A stretch of DNA of 64,000 bases, taken from Peptococcaceae bacterium UBA5767. Lineage in GTDB: Bacteria > Bacillota > TC1 > UBA5767. This document shows positions 1 to 8,609 of the stretch, one piece after another; positions within the stretch are counted from its first letter, which is position 1; every line of letters starts with the position of its first letter. Position numbers and translations under genes: made by a program. The notes beneath the pieces were generated by a model, which saw nothing but the letters and a program-made list of their open reading frames with translations, had not been told where the DNA came from and did no database searches. The stretch lies in NCBI GenBank assembly GCA_002418765.1, contig DIET01000005.1, forward strand, positions 1 through 64,000. Reading direction: 5' to 3'.

Positions 1-43
1 AGGGTTAAACCTCGTACCGGTTCGATTCCGGTCTCGGGCACCA
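1..43 (+). tRNA. tRNA-Leu, 3' part (cut by window start)
   Basis: The window begins inside a tRNA. A T-arm with stem ACCGG, loop TTCGATT and stem CCGGT lies at 16-32, followed by the acceptor strand CTCGGGC, discriminator A and an encoded CCA ending at 43. The preceding GGGTTAAACCT looks like the long variable arm of a class II tRNA. From the T-arm plus acceptor it most resembles Firmicute tRNA-Leu. The anticodon is outside the window, so the identity is inferred; tRNA-Ser is less likely. Confidence 0.8.
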
Positions 44-64
44 AAAAAATATCAAATATGACAG

Positions 65-90
65 CCGATTGCTTTTGCAATCGGTTTTTT
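65..90 (+). terminator. Terminator after tRNA
   Basis: A perfect 8-bp stem CCGATTGC/GCAATCGG with a TTTT loop is followed by six T. It ends the tRNA transcript. Confidence 0.92.
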
Positions 91-393
91 GGTTTTGAAG
101 AGGTATATGTGGTTGAAAAGGATGATTTAGTGAACGATAATATTTAGAAAATAAATAGGGAAGCAGTTTAAATATACAATGGGTGCATATCCGTGTCTTG
201 GTATGCTTTATTCGTCTTGGTTGGAATAAGCTGTTGGAAAATAAATTCTGCGGATTTTGATTTTCTTGAAGGAAAAAGATTATGAGTAACGAATATTAAA
301 AAATAGTGTAGATGTCTAACAAGTTAATTGGGCTAAACTTGCTGACATACAGTTTACTATTCTTTGGTGAAAACCAAAAACGGGAGGAAAAAC
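91..393. other. Gene-free 300-bp leader region
   Basis: This AT-rich stretch lies between the tRNA terminator and the first lipoprotein gene. No ORF with a convincing ribosome site was found. No consensus promoter could be fixed, and none of the purine riboswitch core motifs were recognised. A weak hairpin around GCATATCC/TGGTATGC (187-208) is the only structure noticed. It presumably holds the transporter promoter. Confidence 0.4.
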
Positions 394-1524
394 ATGAAAA
401 ACGTAAAAAAGTATCTTGTTGCCTTGATTGTGCTATCGATGGTTTTTTCCATGATAGGATGTAGTGGCGCTGATGTACCTGCAGAAGAGCCAGAAGACAA
501 TGAGCCGAGTGATGAGCAACCTGCAGAAAAGATCAAGGTTGGGATGATTTATATAGGCCCTCCAGGAGATGCTGGTTGGACTTATGCGCATGATGAAGGA
601 AGAAAATATCTTGAAGCACAGATTCCTAATGTGGAAGTTATTTATGTTGAATCTGTTGCCGAATCGTCTGACTCAGAACGTGTTATGACTGAACTTGTAG
701 AACAAGGTTGTGAAATTGTTTTTGCAACGAGCTTTGGTTATATGGATTTCATGTTGAATGTAGCCAACAAGTATCCAGATGTAGCTTTTTATCATTGCTC
801 AGGTTATAAAACCACACCCAACATGAGCACTTATTTTGGCAGAATCTATCAAGCCAGATATTTGACAGGTTTGGTTGCTGGTTCTATGACGGAAGCCAAT
901 CAAATTGGTTATATCGCAGCGCATCCTATTCCTGAAGTGATTCGTGGAATCAATGCTTTTACCTTGGGTGTCAGAGAAGCAAATCCAGAAGCTACTGTGA
1001 ATGTCGTCTGGACCAATACATGGTATGATCCCGCTAAAGAAAAGGAAGCTGCCAAAGGTTCATTGGATTCGGGTGTTGATGTGATTGCCCAGCATCAGGA
1101 TACTCCGGGCCCGCAACAGGCTGCTGAAGAAGTAGGAGCGTATGCTATTGGCTATAATACCGATATGAGTTCATTCGCACCAAAAGCAAACTTGACATCG
1201 GCTGTATGGGACTGGGGTCCCTATTATGTATCAGCTGTACAAGCTGTATTGGATGGCTCCTTTGAAGAAGGTCAATACTGGGGCGGTTTGGCAGATGGGA
1301 TTGTGGACATCGCACCTTTTAATGAAAGTGTCCCCGCTGATGTTGTTGCTTCAGTGGAAGCAAAAAAAGCAGAACTGATTGCTGGTGATTTTGATGTTTT
1401 TGACGGCCCTGTCAAAGATCAAGATGGTAATGTTGTGGTTGCTGAGGGAGAAACCTTATCTGATGGTGACTTATTGTCTATGATGTGGTTTGTTGAAGGG
1501 GTTAATGGAGTTATTCCAGAATAA
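394..1524 (+). CDS. BMP-family nucleoside-binding lipoprotein
   Basis: This is the extracellular solute-binding lipoprotein of an ABC importer, in the BMP/Med/PnrA family that binds purine nucleosides. The chosen ATG at 394 follows GGGAGG with good spacing; an upstream in-frame ATG at 364 lacks one. The protein has 376 residues. Residues 1-22 are a lipoprotein signal ending in the lipobox SMIGC, with Cys23 as the lipidated residue. An acidic linker rich in Glu and Pro follows, then the periplasmic-binding fold with VGMIYIGPPGDAGWTY near its start. It is directly upstream of its ATPase and two permeases, so it very likely supplies substrate to them. The exact nucleoside bound cannot be read from the sequence. 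Confidence 0.9.
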   Translation: MKNVKKYLVALIVLSMVFSMIGCSGADVPAEEPEDNEPSDEQPAEKIKVGMIYIGPPGDAGWTYAHDEGRKYLEAQIPNVEVIYVESVAESSDSERVMTELVEQGCEIVFATSFGYMDFMLNVANKYPDVAFYHCSGYKTTPNMSTYFGRIYQARYLTGLVAGSMTEANQIGYIAAHPIPEVIRGINAFTLGVREANPEATVNVVWTNTWYDPAKEKEAAKGSLDSGVDVIAQHQDTPGPQQAAEEVGAYAIGYNTDMSSFAPKANLTSAVWDWGPYYVSAVQAVLDGSFEEGQYWGGLADGIVDIAPFNESVPADVVASVEAKKAELIAGDFDVFDGPVKDQDGNVVVAEGETLSDGDLLSMMWFVEGVNGVIPE

Positions 1525-1540
1525 CCTATAGAATCCAATG

Positions 1541-1570
1541 AGAGGCTGGCAATAGCCAGCCTCTATTTTT
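1541..1570 (+). terminator. Hairpin between lipoprotein and ATPase genes
   Basis: A perfect 10-bp stem AGAGGCTGGC/GCCAGCCTCT with an AATA loop is followed by ATTTTT. It probably gives partial termination or 3' protection, so the binding protein is made in excess over the membrane components, as is common in ABC operons. Confidence 0.85.
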
Positions 1571-1583
1571 AAGGAGGGGTGTT

Positions 1584-3098
1584 ATGTCACAATTGGCTGT
1601 AAGAATGGTTGACATCCGTAAAACATTTCCTGGAGTGGTGGCCAATGATCAGGTCAATCTGGAAATATACCGAGGAGAGATTCATGCACTTCTTGGTGAA
1701 AATGGCGCCGGGAAAAGTACTTTGATGAATATCTTGACGGGATTATATCAGCAAGACAAAGGGGAAGTTTTCATCAATGATGAGTTGCGAAATTTTAAAT
1801 CACCAAAGGATGCTATCGAGGCAGGTATTGGCATGGTTCATCAAAATTTTCGTTTGGTAAAACCATTTACAGTAACGGAAAATGTGATGTTAGGTCAAAA
1901 AAAATCTGCATTTTTGAAGTTGGATGAAGCTGGGGAAAGAATCAATGCTATTTCTTCAAAATTCGGGTTAAAGGTTCATCCAAAAGCCAAAATATGGCAA
2001 TTGTCGGTAGGGGAACAACAACGTGTAGAAATTATCAAAATGCTTTATAAAGGTACTGATATTTTGATTCTGGATGAGCCTACTGCTGTTTTGACGCCCC
2101 AGGAAGTGAATGATTTATTTGAGATACTGCGTGGAATGGCTGATGATGGCAAGGCCATCGTATTTATTACCCACAAAATGCATGAGGTGATTGATTTTGC
2201 AGATCGTATCACAGTCCTTCGAGGTGGCTTAAGCATCAAGACTTTGTTGAAAAAGGAAACAGATGCCAGTGAGCTTGGGAAATTGATGGTAGGCAAAGAG
2301 TTTTTGTCTGGAAGAAAAAATACGATCAACACATGTGGAGACCGTTCTCTATCAATCAAGAAAGTGTCTGCGTTGAATGATAAGGGCTTGCCAGCACTTT
2401 CAGAATTCAGTTTGGACATCTGCAAGGGAGAAATTGTCGGTATTGCTGGGGTTGCAGGCAATGGGCAAAGAGAACTATCTGAGGTTATTACAGGATTAAG
2501 ACCTGTTACCAGTGGCAATATTCAACTTGATGGTACGGAGTTGACCAAGAAGTCTATCAGGGAGATCATCGATTTTGGAGTTGCATTCATTCCTGAAGAT
2601 CGACATGGGATGGGATTGGCATCAAATCTTACTGTTATCGACAATGCAATATTAAAGGAATATCGATCATCCCAATATGGTTCTCGTTTGCTGGATTTAA
2701 AAAAGTTGCGTGAAAAAGCGCAATGTCTCGTAGATGACTTTGATGTGAAAATACCCAATGTGGATTGCCCTGTAAAATTAATGTCAGGAGGTAACTTGCA
2801 GAAGCTCTTGCTGGCGAGAGAAACCAGTATTGAGCCCAAATTGGTTGTTGCAGTTTACCCTATTCGGGGTCTGGACATTGGTGCGACAGATTTTGTTCAT
2901 AATGTTCTCATTGAACAGAAAAATGCCGGAGCGGCTGTTCTTTTGATATCTGAGGATTTGGATGAGATTTATAAGATGGCGGATCGTATTGCCGTAATGT
3001 ATGAAGGTAAGCTGATGGGGATACTATCTACGGAAGATGCTGATATTGGTGAAGTAGGTATGATGATGGCTGGAGCCAGGAAAAAGGAGGATGCGTAG
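1584..3098 (+). CDS. Nucleoside ABC transporter ATPase (NupO/YufO-like)
   Basis: This 504-residue protein has two nucleotide-binding domains, as in RbsA and YufO. It powers nucleoside uptake from the cytoplasmic face of the permease pair. NBD1 has Walker A GENGAGKST at about residue 38, signature LSVGEQQ, and Walker B ILILDEPTA. NBD2 has the degenerate Walker A VAGNGQRE and signature MSGGNLQK, as is usual for the subfamily. One oddity is VYPIRGLDIGA, where the family normally has QPTRGLDVGA. AAGGAGGGG precedes the ATG. The stop codon directly abuts the next start, consistent with an operon. Confidence 0.93.
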   Translation: MSQLAVRMVDIRKTFPGVVANDQVNLEIYRGEIHALLGENGAGKSTLMNILTGLYQQDKGEVFINDELRNFKSPKDAIEAGIGMVHQNFRLVKPFTVTENVMLGQKKSAFLKLDEAGERINAISSKFGLKVHPKAKIWQLSVGEQQRVEIIKMLYKGTDILILDEPTAVLTPQEVNDLFEILRGMADDGKAIVFITHKMHEVIDFADRITVLRGGLSIKTLLKKETDASELGKLMVGKEFLSGRKNTINTCGDRSLSIKKVSALNDKGLPALSEFSLDICKGEIVGIAGVAGNGQRELSEVITGLRPVTSGNIQLDGTELTKKSIREIIDFGVAFIPEDRHGMGLASNLTVIDNAILKEYRSSQYGSRLLDLKKLREKAQCLVDDFDVKIPNVDCPVKLMSGGNLQKLLLARETSIEPKLVVAVYPIRGLDIGATDFVHNVLIEQKNAGAAVLLISEDLDEIYKMADRIAVMYEGKLMGILSTEDADIGEVGMMMAGARKKEDA

Positions 3099-4175
3099 AT
3101 GGATGTGAAAAAAGAGCGTAAAACCAAAATCGTATTCGAAAAAAGGCTTCAAGTGCCAACTTGGATTAATTTGGTCGTTCCTATTGTATCCGTGTTTTTT
3201 GCCCTAGTATTCAGTGGTATATTCTTGAAACTTACAGGACAAAGTCCTTTGACGGTCTATCTTGCCATGTATAGAAGTGCCTTTGGAAGTGCGTACGGAT
3301 TTTCTGAGACTTTGGTGAAGGCGATTCCTTTGATGCTGACTAGTTTTGGTGTGGCCATAGCGTTTAAAATGGTTATCTGGAACATTGGAGCTGAGGGGCA
3401 ACTTCTTTTGGGAGCCTTGGCTTCTACTGGTATCGCTCTGGCTTTTCCTGATCTTCCTAGGATATTATTGATTATGATGATGATTGCGGCTGCTATGATC
3501 GCAGGCGGGTTATGGGCGTTGATTCCCGGATTTGCGAAAGCACAGTGGAATGTTAATGAAGTGATTACTTCCCTGATGCTCAATTATGTGGCCATCAATG
3601 TGGTTGATTATTTTGTTTATGGACCATGGAAAGATACGGCAGGTTTTGGATTTCCACAAACGGCAACCTTTTCTCAGAATGCCTGGCTCCCTACCTGGGG
3701 AACGACCAGAATTCACTTCGGATTGATTATTGCTTTGGTCATCTCCATCTTATTATACATAGTGTTGAATAGAACAAGATGGGGTTATGAGGTGAAGGTG
3801 ATTGGTGAAAGTAGAAATGTTGCCCGTTACAGTGGAATGAGTATTAAAAAGAATATTTTGTTGGTTATGCTGTTATCAGGAGCCTTGGCAGGAATGGGTG
3901 GTATGTTGGAAGTTTCTGGAGTAGTCCATAAGCTTGATCCTCATTTGTCTATCGGGTTGGGCTATTCTGCCATTATAGTAGCTTGGCTGTCGCGTCTTAA
4001 TCCTTTTGTTATCGTAATTGTATCCATGTTGTTTGGTGGTCTCATCAATGGTGGATTCTCGATACAGATGTTTGGCATCCCAGCAGCGACAGCCACCATG
4101 TTGCAGGGGGCGATTTTGTTCTTCGTCTTGGGTGGTGATATTTTCGCCCGTTATAGAATTAAAATGATTAAGTAA
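3099..4175 (+). CDS. Nucleoside ABC transporter permease (NupP/YufP-like)
   Basis: This is a 358-residue polytopic membrane protein of the BPD_transp_2 family (YufP/NupP). A basic N-terminus is followed by hydrophobic segments, with the first at about residues 20-45. The conserved family stretch IWNIGAEGQLLLGA lies near residue 95, and WNVNEVITSLMLNYVA near 150. It would form half of the transmembrane channel with the next gene product. AAAGGAGG lies upstream within the end of the ATPase gene, so translation is probably coupled. Confidence 0.92.
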   Translation: MDVKKERKTKIVFEKRLQVPTWINLVVPIVSVFFALVFSGIFLKLTGQSPLTVYLAMYRSAFGSAYGFSETLVKAIPLMLTSFGVAIAFKMVIWNIGAEGQLLLGALASTGIALAFPDLPRILLIMMMIAAAMIAGGLWALIPGFAKAQWNVNEVITSLMLNYVAINVVDYFVYGPWKDTAGFGFPQTATFSQNAWLPTWGTTRIHFGLIIALVISILLYIVLNRTRWGYEVKVIGESRNVARYSGMSIKKNILLVMLLSGALAGMGGMLEVSGVVHKLDPHLSIGLGYSAIIVAWLSRLNPFVIVIVSMLFGGLINGGFSIQMFGIPAATATMLQGAILFFVLGGDIFARYRIKMIK

Positions 4176-4186
4176 GGGAGGACAAC

Positions 4187-5119
4187 ATGACTTTTAATAT
4201 GTTAATTGCCATTTTGGCAGCGGCTATTTCAACGGGAACTCCCATACTTTTTGTTGCTTTGGGAGAGATCATTGCTGAAAAATCTGGTGTGCAGAATCTA
4301 GGGCTGGAAGGGATGATGCTCGTGGGTGCTGTGACGGGTTTTATTGTCGGTGCATCGTCCTTGAATCTATTTATGGCCATTTTGGCTGCAGCGCTTGGTG
4401 GTGGAGTACTGGCATTGTTGCATAGCTATGTGACCATTACGTTGAAGGCCAATCAGGTGGTGAGTGGCTTGGCTTTGACAATTTTCGGAACGGGTTTGTC
4501 AGGCTATCTGGGCAAGCCGTATGTAGGAATGCCAGCACCTGTTAAATTTGACAGTGTGGCGATTCCATTTTTATCCGAAATTCCAGTAGTTGGTCCCGTT
4601 TTTTTTAATCACAATGTTTTGGTGTATTTTTCTTATGCGTTGGTCTTCTTGCTTTGGTTCTTTGTTTATAGAACCAATTTTGGATTGAATCTGAGGGCGA
4701 CAGGGGAAAACCCTGGAGCGGCGGATTCGCTTGGAGTTAACGTTTTTGCTTTACGTTATGTGTATACTATTTTTGGTGGTATGCTGGCTGGGGTTGGTGG
4801 AGCTTACTTGAGTTTGGCTTCAGCACCAAGTTGGGTAGAGAATATGTCGGGTGGGCGTGGTTGGATTGCCATTGCATTGGTTATTTTTGCTATTTGGAAT
4901 CCTGCGCGCGCCATTTTTGGAGCGTATCTCTTTGGTGGTGTTGAAGCCTTAGGATATCGTTTGCAAGCGATAGGGGTAACTGCTTCGCCATTTATTCTTA
5001 ATATGATGCCATACCTTCTCACGATTGGTGTTTTGATTCTGGTTACCATCAGTAGTCGTACCAAGCATATTGGGGAGCCTGAATCACTGGGTATACCTTA
5101 TGATCGAGAAGAACGCTAA
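4187..5119 (+). CDS. Nucleoside ABC transporter permease (NupQ/YufQ-like)
   Basis: This is the second permease, 310 residues, of the same BPD_transp_2 family. It has several hydrophobic segments and the family motif EKSGVQNLGLEGMMLVGA near residue 30. The region NPGAADSLGVNVFALRY matches the cytoplasmic coupling loop of YufQ relatives. GGGAGGACAAC precedes the ATG. It sits 11 bp after the first permease and completes the binding protein-ATPase-permease-permease set. Confidence 0.92.
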   Translation: MTFNMLIAILAAAISTGTPILFVALGEIIAEKSGVQNLGLEGMMLVGAVTGFIVGASSLNLFMAILAAALGGGVLALLHSYVTITLKANQVVSGLALTIFGTGLSGYLGKPYVGMPAPVKFDSVAIPFLSEIPVVGPVFFNHNVLVYFSYALVFLLWFFVYRTNFGLNLRATGENPGAADSLGVNVFALRYVYTIFGGMLAGVGGAYLSLASAPSWVENMSGGRGWIAIALVIFAIWNPARAIFGAYLFGGVEALGYRLQAIGVTASPFILNMMPYLLTIGVLILVTISSRTKHIGEPESLGIPYDREER

Positions 5120-5120
5120 A

Positions 5121-5159
5121 AAAGTTCAAGCCAATGCGTCGTGCATTGGCTTGAACTTT
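5121..5159. repeat. 17-bp inverted repeat in operon gap
   Basis: A perfect 17-bp stem AAAGTTCAAGCCAATGC pairs with its complement across a 5-base loop, between the last permease and the deaminase. On the plus strand no T-run follows. On the minus strand it is followed by T, as in a terminator. It may be an mRNA-stabilising hairpin or a weak or bidirectional terminator. Confidence 0.7.
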
Positions 5160-5179
5160 GAGTAAAAATGGAGATGACG

Positions 5180-6525
5180 ATGAAAACAATTATAAAGGAT
5201 ATTGCCTATTTGGTAGCGGGGGGGAAGACGGGTCAAATACAACGAAATGTGGACATGCTCATCGAAGATGGTATGATCACAGGCATAGGAAGAGATTTGC
5301 AAAATGATCAGGCTATGCTTTTGGATGCCAGTGGTATGATTGTATATCCTGGTTTGATCAACACGCACCATCATTTTTATCAGGTTTTGACCAGAAATAT
5401 CCCGGAGATCCAAAACCTGGAGTTGTTCGATTGGTTACTTTGGTTATATCAACGCTGGCGTCACTTGACGCCAAGAATGCTTTATGATGCCAGTATGGTA
5501 GCCATGGGAGAATTGGTCCAGTTTGGTTGCACCACCATGGTCGATCATCATTATGTATTTCCAAAGTATCAAAGTGGGATGCTGGAAGCCCAATTTGAGG
5601 CAGCAGAGAAGCTAGGCGTTCGTTTGCATGCATGTAGGGGCTCCATGTCTTTAGGTGAATCAAGGGGTGGGTTGCCCCCAGATGATTTGGTGCAAAATGC
5701 CACTGAGATTTTGGAAGACAGTCAACGGTTGATAGATGCTTTCCATGATCCTAGTATCAATTCCTTCAGACAAATCATATTGGCTCCTTGTTCGCCGTTT
5801 TCTGTAGACGCAGAACTTATGCGTCATAGTGCACAATTGGCCCGAGACAATAGCGTTTTATTGCATACTCATCTTGCTGAAACCGAGGATGAGGTTCAGT
5901 ATTGTTTGGATGCATTTGGGAGAAGGCCTTTGCTTATATGGAAGATTTGGGATGGATTGGAAATGATGTTTTTTTTGCACATGGAATATATTTCAATGAT
6001 CAGGAGTTGGATTTACTGGCCAAAACTAAAACGGGAGTGGCTCATTGCCCCATTTCCAATATGAAGCTTTCTTCGGGAGTTGCGCGTATTGCTGAAATGA
6101 TGGCAAAAGGGGTGCCTGTGGGACTGGGTGTGGATGGTAGTGCCAGCAATGATGCTTCCAATCTCGCCAATGAACTACGGATAGCATATCTGTTACAAAG
6201 ATTGTATTATAAGGCTAATGCTCCTACGGGGGCTCAGTTGCTTCATATTGCAACCCAGGGAGGTGCTGATCTCTTACATCGCGAAGATATAGGAAGTCTG
6301 GAAGTAGACAAATGTGCTGATCTTTTCATGGTGAGCAAAGATCGCTTATCCTTGGCGGGCTGTTTTGATGATGTGGCTGCTATACCAGCAACTATCGGAT
6401 TTCAAGAACCGGTGGATTTGACTATGGTGGGAGGAAAGGTCATATACAGGAACAGAAAATTTGAGAATGTGGAGATGAATGGGCATATCTCAAAGGTCAA
6501 TCGTCATAGCAGTATTTTGCGTTAG
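5180..6525 (+). pseudogene. Guanine/8-oxoguanine-type deaminase, frameshifted
   Basis: This is an amidohydrolase of the TrzN/AtzB/8-oxoguanine deaminase group, broken by one frameshift. The first part (5180 to about 5928) has the metal motif NTHHHFYQVLTRN, the catalytic-barrel HLAETEDEVQYCLDAFGRRP, and then runs into unrelated residues. The second part continues in the -1 frame from FAYMEDLGWIGNDV through FAHGIYFNDQE, AHCPISNMKLSSG and the metal/catalytic GLGVDGSASNDASN to the stop at 6525. One base is missing in or near AAGGCCTTTG at 5924-5932. Restored, the protein would be about 447 residues, the usual family size. Both halves are otherwise intact, so this is either a recent mutation or a sequencing error. 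The start at 5180 is favoured by GGAG 6-9 bases upstream. Lying behind the nucleoside transporter, its substrate is probably a purine base. Confidence 0.88.
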
Positions 6526-6613
6526 ATTATATTTTTTAATGGAAATAAGAAGGAATCGTTTATGTTCTGTCGAATAATAAATCGTGTTACAAAGTTAATC
6601 GTTTAACTGGCAT

Positions 6614-6647
6614 ATCGTTCAGCATCTGAATGCTGTCAGATGGCGAT
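6614..6647 (+). other. Overlapping alternative hairpins before second BMP gene
   Basis: CAGCAT (6620-6625) can pair with ATGCTG (6630-6635). The overlapping CATCTG (6623-6628) can instead pair with CAGATG (6637-6642). An outer ATCG/CGAT pair (6614-6617, 6644-6647) encloses them. The two inner stems exclude each other. No known riboswitch was recognised. Confidence 0.4.
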
Positions 6648-6687
6648 CAACTGTTTATATTGCACGTTTTTTAAAGGGGAGGACACG

Positions 6688-7725
6688 ATGAAAAAACTGT
6701 TAGTAGTAATCTTGATGTTCATGATGGTGTTTGGAAGTGTGGCATGTCAGGCGACAGAGGATGCACCGGTAGTCGAAGAACCGGTGGCAGAGGAGCCTGT
6801 GGTAGAGGAGCCTGTTGAGGAACCGTTGAAGGTAGCTGCTTTGTTATCTGGCCCTATCAATGATATGGGATGGAATGCATCTGCGTATGAAGGCTTACTG
6901 ATGCTAGAAGATTCTTATGGCTGCGAGATCAGCTATTTGGAGAATGTTGCTCAGTCTGATATGGAAGAAAATTTCCGTAATTATGCGTTGCAGGGCTATG
7001 ATGTTATTTTTGGGCATGGCTTTCAGTTTGGCGATGCAGCCACCAAAGTAGCTGCAGAATTCCCGGATACAGATTTCATTATTATTTCCAGTGATATTTC
7101 CAATGGAACGAATTTGGGATCAGCCAATACCAAAAACGAAGATCAAGGGTTTATTGCGGGTGCCTTGGCAGCCATGATTTCTGAGACCGGCATGGTTGCC
7201 GGTTTAGGCGGCATGGATATTCCGCCGATCCGATCCTCAGTCGTTGGTTTTGCCGCTGGCGCAAAATATATCAATCCCGATATTGAAGTGAAGACCGTAT
7301 TAACTGGTAGCAACGATGATGTCGGTAAAGCTAAGGAAACGGCACTTGCCTTGATTGATGATGGAGTGGATGTTATTTTTGCCAATGCCAATCAAGCTGG
7401 ACTTGGATCCATAGAAGCTTGCCAGGATCGCGGTGTATGGTCAATTGGTTCTAACCAAGACCAGAATCCATCAGCCCCTGAAACAGTGGTGCAGAGTATT
7501 ATTAAGAGTACACCACAATTGTTTAATTATGTTGTTGGGCTGATTGTGGATGGCACGTATGAAGCGAAATTCCATGGATTGGGTGTCAAAGAAGGAGCCA
7601 TTTTCCTATCAGACTGGCATGGATTTGATGAGACGTTCCCAGAGGCTGTAGCTGAGTTGGATGAAGTGATTCAGGGCCTAGCTGATGGATCCATACAATA
7701 TGATCCGAGTGAGTATGATTTTTAA
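6688..7725 (+). CDS. BMP-family lipoprotein, second copy
   Basis: This is another BMP/PnrA-family substrate-binding lipoprotein, 345 residues. The ATG at 6688 follows GGGGAGGACACG. Residues 1-18 are a lipoprotein signal with lipobox GSVAC, followed by a Glu/Pro/Val-rich linker built of repeated EEPV units. The binding domain starts at LKVAALLSGPINDMGWN. It is clearly related to the lipoprotein at 394 but differs in length and linker. No permease genes accompany it, so it may share the upstream transporter and broaden its substrates (inference). DeoD follows after a terminator. Confidence 0.9.
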   Translation: MKKLLVVILMFMMVFGSVACQATEDAPVVEEPVAEEPVVEEPVEEPLKVAALLSGPINDMGWNASAYEGLLMLEDSYGCEISYLENVAQSDMEENFRNYALQGYDVIFGHGFQFGDAATKVAAEFPDTDFIIISSDISNGTNLGSANTKNEDQGFIAGALAAMISETGMVAGLGGMDIPPIRSSVVGFAAGAKYINPDIEVKTVLTGSNDDVGKAKETALALIDDGVDVIFANANQAGLGSIEACQDRGVWSIGSNQDQNPSAPETVVQSIIKSTPQLFNYVVGLIVDGTYEAKFHGLGVKEGAIFLSDWHGFDETFPEAVAELDEVIQGLADGSIQYDPSEYDF

Positions 7726-7740
7726 GAAATAGATGTTTTG

Positions 7741-7772
7741 AACCGGCTAAAGTATACTTAGCCGGTTTTTTA
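7741..7772 (+). terminator. Terminator after second BMP gene
   Basis: The stem AACCGGCTAA/TTAGCCGGTT has its loop at 7751-7757 and is followed by TTTTATTG. Confidence 0.9.
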
Positions 7773-7857
7773 TTGTTTAGGGGTAGAAGGGAAGGGAAAA
7801 TATCTATCGAATAAGATATAATAAGAATAAATATCTTGTTAGACGAAGGAGAATACT

Positions 7858-8592
7858 ATGAGTCAGCCAGGACAACAAATTCCAACGCCACACATCGAAG
7901 CGCTGATAGGTGAAATCGCCAGTACAGTTCTTATGCCCGGAGATCCTCTGCGCGCAAGGTTTATGGCAGAGAATTATTTGGATAATGTGGTTCAGTTCAA
8001 CCGTCTTAGAAATATGTTTGGTTATACCGGAACCTACAAAGGACACGCCGTTTCTGTGATGGGATCTGGGATGGGTATGCCTTCCATGGGTATTTATTCT
8101 TACGAACTCTTCAAATTTTATAACGTGGAAAATATTATTCGTATTGGTTCGTGTGGAGCTTACTCTTCGGATTTGGACCTCTTTGATACTATTTTGGCCA
8201 AAGCAGCCTACAGTGAATCCACTTATGCCAAAGTTCAAAGTGGGTATGAAGATGCGACAGTTTATCCATCTCAATCGATGAATCAGTTACTTACCCAAGT
8301 AGCTGAGGAACATCAGATAGAGTTAAAGGAAGTGTTGATTCATTCTTCAGATGTATTCTATGTTCAGGATCCGGATGTGACTAGGCAGTTCATGTTAGAA
8401 AAAAAAATCAAAGCCGTAGAGATGGAGGCTTTCGCTTTATTTGCCAACAGTCATATATTGGGGAAAAATGCAGCCTGTATATTGACGGTATCTGATTCGC
8501 TGGTGAATGGTGAAGTTACAACAGCATCGCAGCGTGAAACCGCTTTTACCAACATGATGCATTTGGGGTTGGAAGCGGCTATACGATTATAG
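7858..8592 (+). CDS. deoD: Purine nucleoside phosphorylase DeoD
   Basis: This hexameric-type PNP cleaves inosine, guanosine and adenosine with phosphate to the free base and (deoxy)ribose-1-phosphate in the cytosol. It has 244 residues, close to the usual 233-240. Visible motifs are the phosphate-site MPGDPLRARF near residue 22, GSGMGMPSMGIYSYEL near 60, IRIGSCGAY near 98, the nucleoside-site VEMEAFALF, and SDSLVNGE with the catalytic Asp. AAGGAG precedes the ATG. It fits downstream of the nucleoside importer and feeds bases to Xpt or the deaminases. Confidence 0.95.
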   Translation: MSQPGQQIPTPHIEALIGEIASTVLMPGDPLRARFMAENYLDNVVQFNRLRNMFGYTGTYKGHAVSVMGSGMGMPSMGIYSYELFKFYNVENIIRIGSCGAYSSDLDLFDTILAKAAYSESTYAKVQSGYEDATVYPSQSMNQLLTQVAEEHQIELKEVLIHSSDVFYVQDPDVTRQFMLEKKIKAVEMEAFALFANSHILGKNAACILTVSDSLVNGEVTTASQRETAFTNMMHLGLEAAIRL

Positions 8593-8609
8593 AGTGAAGG
8601 GGGTTTAAG

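Noticed and set aside
91..393. Purine riboswitch before the nucleoside transporter
   Set aside because: No match to the conserved three-way junction segments.
2045..2518. 157-codon minus-strand ORF in the ABC ATPase gene
   Set aside because: Antisense shadow of a well-conserved gene, with no recognisable domain.
6779..6830. Short DNA repeats in the second BMP gene as a regulatory repeat
   Set aside because: They encode the EEPV linker of the lipoprotein and are explained by the protein.
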